Source: JBMNOI01 sp050942995 (lineage in GTDB: Bacteria > Chloroflexota > Anaerolineae > UBA1429). Taken from it: 29,675 nt of DNA. A program made the translations under genes and the position numbers. The DNA lies in NCBI GenBank assembly GCA_050942995.1, contig JBMNOI010000037.1, positions 1 to 29,675 on the forward strand. The letters are read 5' to 3'. Below are positions 26,976 through 29,675 of the stretch, piece by piece (the stretch's first letter is position 1; every line of letters begins with the position of its first letter). The notes beneath the pieces are model-generated. The model had not been told where the DNA came from. It was given only the letters and a program-made list of their open reading frames with translations, and searched no databases.

Positions 26976-28373
26976 ATGTCGAGCAAAAAGCGCGTTCTGT
27001 TAGGATTCATCACCGTTGCCATGGATGTGCTGATGGCGACGATGGCGTTCTACCTTGCATACCAGATGCGTGCCTTGATACCCTTCCCCACGCCGTTGCT
27101 TCTGGGGCCGTTTCGCGAGTACATGGTGCACTGGTTCCTCCAGACGGCATCGTTGATCGCGACCTTTTTCGTCTACCGCCTTTATCACACCCGACGCGGC
27201 CATTCACGGGTGGATCTGTTTTACACCGTCGTCTCAGCGGTCTCTATCGCCGCCGTCATCGCGACCGCGCTGACCTATCTCACCTTCCGCGGCGATCGGG
27301 CGCTGGCCCGCGGTATGGTGATCTATTCGTGGATTCTGACCGTCCTGCTGGTGATGCTGGGGCGCATGATCGTGGGGCGCCTGCAGCGATATGTGCGACG
27401 GCGATACCCCGAGCGGTTGTTGCTGGTGGGAACGGGCGAGGTGGCCCGCATGGTGCTGCAAAAGACGTTGCAGAGCCCCCAACTCGGTTATCGCATCATC
27501 GGGTTTGTGAACGGCGCCGAGACAGCCAAAGAGGTGGCCGGCCTGCCCGTGCTGGGGACGCAGAGCCAGCTCGCCGAGATCGTGCGCGAGCACCAGGTGA
27601 GCGAGGTCGTCATCGCTTTGCCCGAGGCCTCTCATGACGAGCTTTTGGACATGATCACAGCCTGTGAGGGCGAACGGGCGTCGGTGCGCATCTTCCCCGA
27701 CCTGTTTCAGATCATCGCCTCCGAGTTGAGCATCAGCGATCTGGACGGCCTGCCCCTGCTCACCGTGCGCGATGCGGCCCTGCGTGGCTGGAAGGTCACC
27801 GTCAAGCGGGCGATGGATATCATCGTCAGCGGGATCGGGCTGGTGGCGCTGTCCCCCTTTATGATGTTCATCGCTTTGCTGGTGCGGTTGGAATCCAAAG
27901 GTCCGGTGTTCTATTCCCAGGAGCGGGTGGGGCTGGACGGCAAGCCGTTCCCCATGTTCAAGTTTCGCTCCATGCGAGTCGATGCCGAGCAGGACACCGG
28001 CCCGGTTTGGGCCACGGCCGACGATCCGCGCAAGACCCGGTTGGGTGCGTTGCTACGCAAGACCTCGATCGACGAGCTGCCCCAGTTGATCAATGTGCTG
28101 CTGGGCGATATGAGCCTGGTGGGGCCACGTCCCGAGCGCCCTGTGTTCGTCGAGCAGTTCAAGCAGGTGGTGCCCCGTTATATGGAACGCCACCAGGAAA
28201 AGGCCGGTATTACCGGTTGGGCACAGGTGAACGGGCTGCGTGGTGATACCTCCATCATCGAGCGTACCAAGTACGACCTGTACTATATCGAGAACTGGTC
28301 GCTGCTCTTCGATATCAAGATCCTGCTGCGCACCATCGTGAACCAGTTCAAGGGCGATCGTAACGCCTACTGA
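26976..28373 (+). CDS. WbaP/WcaJ-type polyprenyl glycosylphosphotransferase
   Basis: A 465-residue initiating transferase that moves a sugar-1-phosphate (typically galactose- or glucose-1-P) to undecaprenyl phosphate. The N-terminal part has four membrane helices (about residues 8-130), then a CoA-binding-like domain (RLLLVGTGEVARMVLQKTLQ to IALPEASHDELLDMI). The catalytic domain from about residue 275 has KRAMDIIVSGIGLVALSPFM, FYSQERVGLDGKPFPMFKFR, TSIDELPQLINVLLGDMSL (Asp-Glu dyad), VGPRPERPVF and KAGITGWAQVNGLRG. It is thus a second initiator besides the small PglC-like one at 237-854, of a different size class. AGGG lies a few bases before the ATG. A strong hairpin ends the transcript. 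Confidence 0.93.
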   Translation: MSSKKRVLLGFITVAMDVLMATMAFYLAYQMRALIPFPTPLLLGPFREYMVHWFLQTASLIATFFVYRLYHTRRGHSRVDLFYTVVSAVSIAAVIATALTYLTFRGDRALARGMVIYSWILTVLLVMLGRMIVGRLQRYVRRRYPERLLLVGTGEVARMVLQKTLQSPQLGYRIIGFVNGAETAKEVAGLPVLGTQSQLAEIVREHQVSEVVIALPEASHDELLDMITACEGERASVRIFPDLFQIIASELSISDLDGLPLLTVRDAALRGWKVTVKRAMDIIVSGIGLVALSPFMMFIALLVRLESKGPVFYSQERVGLDGKPFPMFKFRSMRVDAEQDTGPVWATADDPRKTRLGALLRKTSIDELPQLINVLLGDMSLVGPRPERPVFVEQFKQVVPRYMERHQEKAGITGWAQVNGLRGDTSIIERTKYDLYYIENWSLLFDIKILLRTIVNQFKGDRNAY

Positions 28374-28397
28374 GACATGTCACCTGTCGATAACAGA

Positions 28398-28434
28398 CGA
28401 GCCCGAGGGATCATCCTCGGGCTCGCGCATTTTC
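28398..28434. terminator. Terminator between convergent genes
   Basis: CGAGCCCGAGG (28398-28408) pairs perfectly with CCTCGGGCTCG (28415-28425), loop of six bases, followed by CGCATTTT. It lies between the ends of the glycosylphosphotransferase gene and the minus-strand aminotransferase gene. Confidence 0.8.
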
Positions 28435-28453
28435 GATGAGATATCGGGCGGGG

Positions 28454-29675
28454 CTATCGCCCGGCCAGCAGACGCCTGGCAAAGGCGTCGCAGGCTTCGA
28501 ACACCCGATCCAGATCGGCCTGTGTGTGAGCGATAGAGAGCGCCCCCAGACCGTGTACCACATTGATGTTGTGCAACAACAGGCCCAGCTTGAGTCCCTG
28601 CTCGCGCAGCGCCACGTCGGACAGGGCCGGATCGGTGTAATCCTCGGTGGCCGCCGGATAAAAGTCAGGGTGGAAGGGGAAATAGACCGAGGCCAGCGAT
28701 CCACCCTGTACCACGTTGCTGCCGTGACCGGTGCAGCGCGCCAGAATGCCCCGGTCGGCAAAGACCTGCTCAACGCCCCGTCGCAGCCGATCGCCCAGCG
28801 CCGCCAGGGAGGGATAGATGCTGTCCTCATGGGCGATGAGATGTTCGATAATCGCCCGGGCGGCCAGTAGCGACAGGGGATGCGCCGAGAATGTGCCGCC
28901 GTTGAACCACACACGGGGCTCGGCCTCTTCTGCCGCCTGATTCATCACATCGGCGCGGCCGGCCACGACCGAGATGGGCATGCCCCCGCCGACGACCTTG
29001 CCATAGGTGGCCAGATCGGGGGTGATGCCGTACAGGCGATGCACCCCTCCGGCGCAGAAGCGAAACCCGGTGATGACCTCGTCCAGGATGAGCAGCGCGC
29101 CGTACTGTTCCGTCAACTCGCGGGCGGCCCGCATGAACTCGCCTGTGGCGGGGATGAATCCGGCGCTCCCCAGGCAGGGCTCGAAAATCATGCAGGCGAT
29201 GCGATCGCCATAGGTGCGGAACAGATCGTGCAGGCGTTCTGTGTCGTTAAAGCGAGTGACGACGATCTCGTCCGAGGTGGTCGAGGGCACTCCGGCCGAG
29301 TCGGCCCGATCGTATCCTGTGGCGCTGCGCTGTACCCCCTTGAGGGCCAGCGGATTGGCGCCATGCCAGCCACCGGCGATTTTGACCACCAACTGCCGGC
29401 CGGTATAGCCCCGCGCCAGCATGATGGCATACATGGTGGCCAGCGTGCCCGATGTGGTCAGGCGTATCTTTTCGGCGCCTACCGCTCGGGTCATGGTCAG
29501 GGCGAACTCGGTCTGTCGCTCCTCGGGCAATCCGGTCTGCAGGCCAAAGCCATGCTCCAGTTCGTCGATGAGGGCGCAGCGAATCACCTCCGGGTTGTGT
29601 CCCAGGATATTCGCATAGTGGCCCTGCCAGAAATCGACGATCTCGTTGCCGTCGACGTCCACGACATGGGCGCCC
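28454..29675 (-). CDS. Glutamate-1-semialdehyde 2,1-aminomutase-like class III aminotransferase (5' end outside window)
   Basis: The frame is open to the window edge, so the N-terminus is missing. About 406 residues are visible. The visible part starts at the VVDVDGNEIVDFWQGHYANI strand of fold-type I class III enzymes. It continues with LTTSGTLATMYAIMLARGYT, GGWHGANPLALKG, EPCLGSAGFIP, LLILDEVITGFRF (PLP-binding Asp) and YGKVVGGGMPISVVAGR with the Schiff-base lysine. This order and the GGGMP form match the glutamate-1-semialdehyde aminomutase group. That group also includes aminotransferases of unknown substrate. No heme genes are nearby, and positions such as WQGHYANILGHN and EAEPRVWFNGGTFSAHPLSL are freer than in HemL, so I do not call it hemL. 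Confidence 0.88.
   Translation of the reverse strand, partial: GAHVVDVDGNEIVDFWQGHYANILGHNPEVIRCALIDELEHGFGLQTGLPEERQTEFALTMTRAVGAEKIRLTTSGTLATMYAIMLARGYTGRQLVVKIAGGWHGANPLALKGVQRSATGYDRADSAGVPSTTSDEIVVTRFNDTERLHDLFRTYGDRIACMIFEPCLGSAGFIPATGEFMRAARELTEQYGALLILDEVITGFRFCAGGVHRLYGITPDLATYGKVVGGGMPISVVAGRADVMNQAAEEAEPRVWFNGGTFSAHPLSLLAARAIIEHLIAHEDSIYPSLAALGDRLRRGVEQVFADRGILARCTGHGSNVVQGGSLASVYFPFHPDFYPAATEDYTDPALSDVALREQGLKLGLLLHNINVVHGLGALSIAHTQADLDRVFEACDAFARRLLAGR

Overview
The window reads as a chromosomal segment of a GC-rich, Gram-positive-like or monoderm-style bacterium, most probably a member of the Chloroflexota (Anaerolineae/Caldilineae type), probably from a metagenome. This assignment is an inference. 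It rests on the gene set (large GT-C membrane glycosyltransferases with C-terminal beta-sandwich domains, an HNH protein of the MASVLVLNATYEPL type, a RodZ-like/RimO pair, Thr/Pro-stalked membrane-anchored proteins), on mixed ATG/GTG/TTG starts, and on short GTAG...CTAC palindromic repeats that I associate with this phylum. No outer-membrane or LPS-specific gene was seen. No CRISPR array, IS element, phage gene or rRNA was seen.

Layout. (1) 1-4664 (+): a tightly packed glycan operon holding the end of a GT4 glycosyltransferase, a small PglC-like phosphoglycosyl transferase, a PglD-like acetyltransferase, a DegT/PglE-like aminotransferase and a PglF-like membrane 4,6-dehydratase. Together these four enzymes match the route to UDP-N,N'-diacetylbacillosamine (or a close relative) and its loading onto a polyprenyl phosphate. 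(2) 4781-7072 (-): a GT39/ArnT-like membrane protein. (3) 7073-10277: an AT-richer, accessory-looking stretch with palindromic repeats and two paralogous membrane-anchored surface proteins (7578-8246 and 8460-9644, both -) that share a duplicated leader, then tRNA-Leu(GAG) on the - strand with its own terminator and promoter. (4) 10292-14523 (+): plsX, a NERD-like membrane protein and a second large GT-C protein whose coding sequence carries a 28-bp perfect palindrome. (5) 14520-18087: an HNH endonuclease (-), an unrecognised protein (+), and the rodZ-rimO pair (-). (6) 18619-24726: a HAD phosphatase (+) followed by - strand genes: amidohydrolase/deacetylase, RidA, class I fructose-bisphosphate aldolase, a lipoprotein, and a SelA-like PLP enzyme broken by a frameshift. 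Several of these could form a sugar-acid/amino-sugar catabolic set. (7) 24841-28373 (+): two GT2 glycosyltransferases and a large WbaP/WcaJ-type initiating phosphoglycosyl transferase. (8) 28454-end (-): a glutamate-1-semialdehyde aminomutase-like class III aminotransferase that runs off the window.

How it works together. Both ends of the window carry machinery for starting a lipid-linked glycan: a small bacillosamine-type initiator on the left and a large hexose-1-phosphate-type initiator on the right. GT4, GT2 and GT-C enzymes are available to extend or transfer the glycan. Several sigma70-like promoters (TTGACA/TATAAT type, 16-17 bp spacing) can be read directly and fix the start codons of neighbouring genes. 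The points most worth checking are the bacillosamine-type operon, the paralogous stalked surface-protein pair, the palindromic repeats (one inside a gene), and the frameshifted SelA-like/beta-barrel fusion beside a RidA-amidohydrolase-aldolase group.
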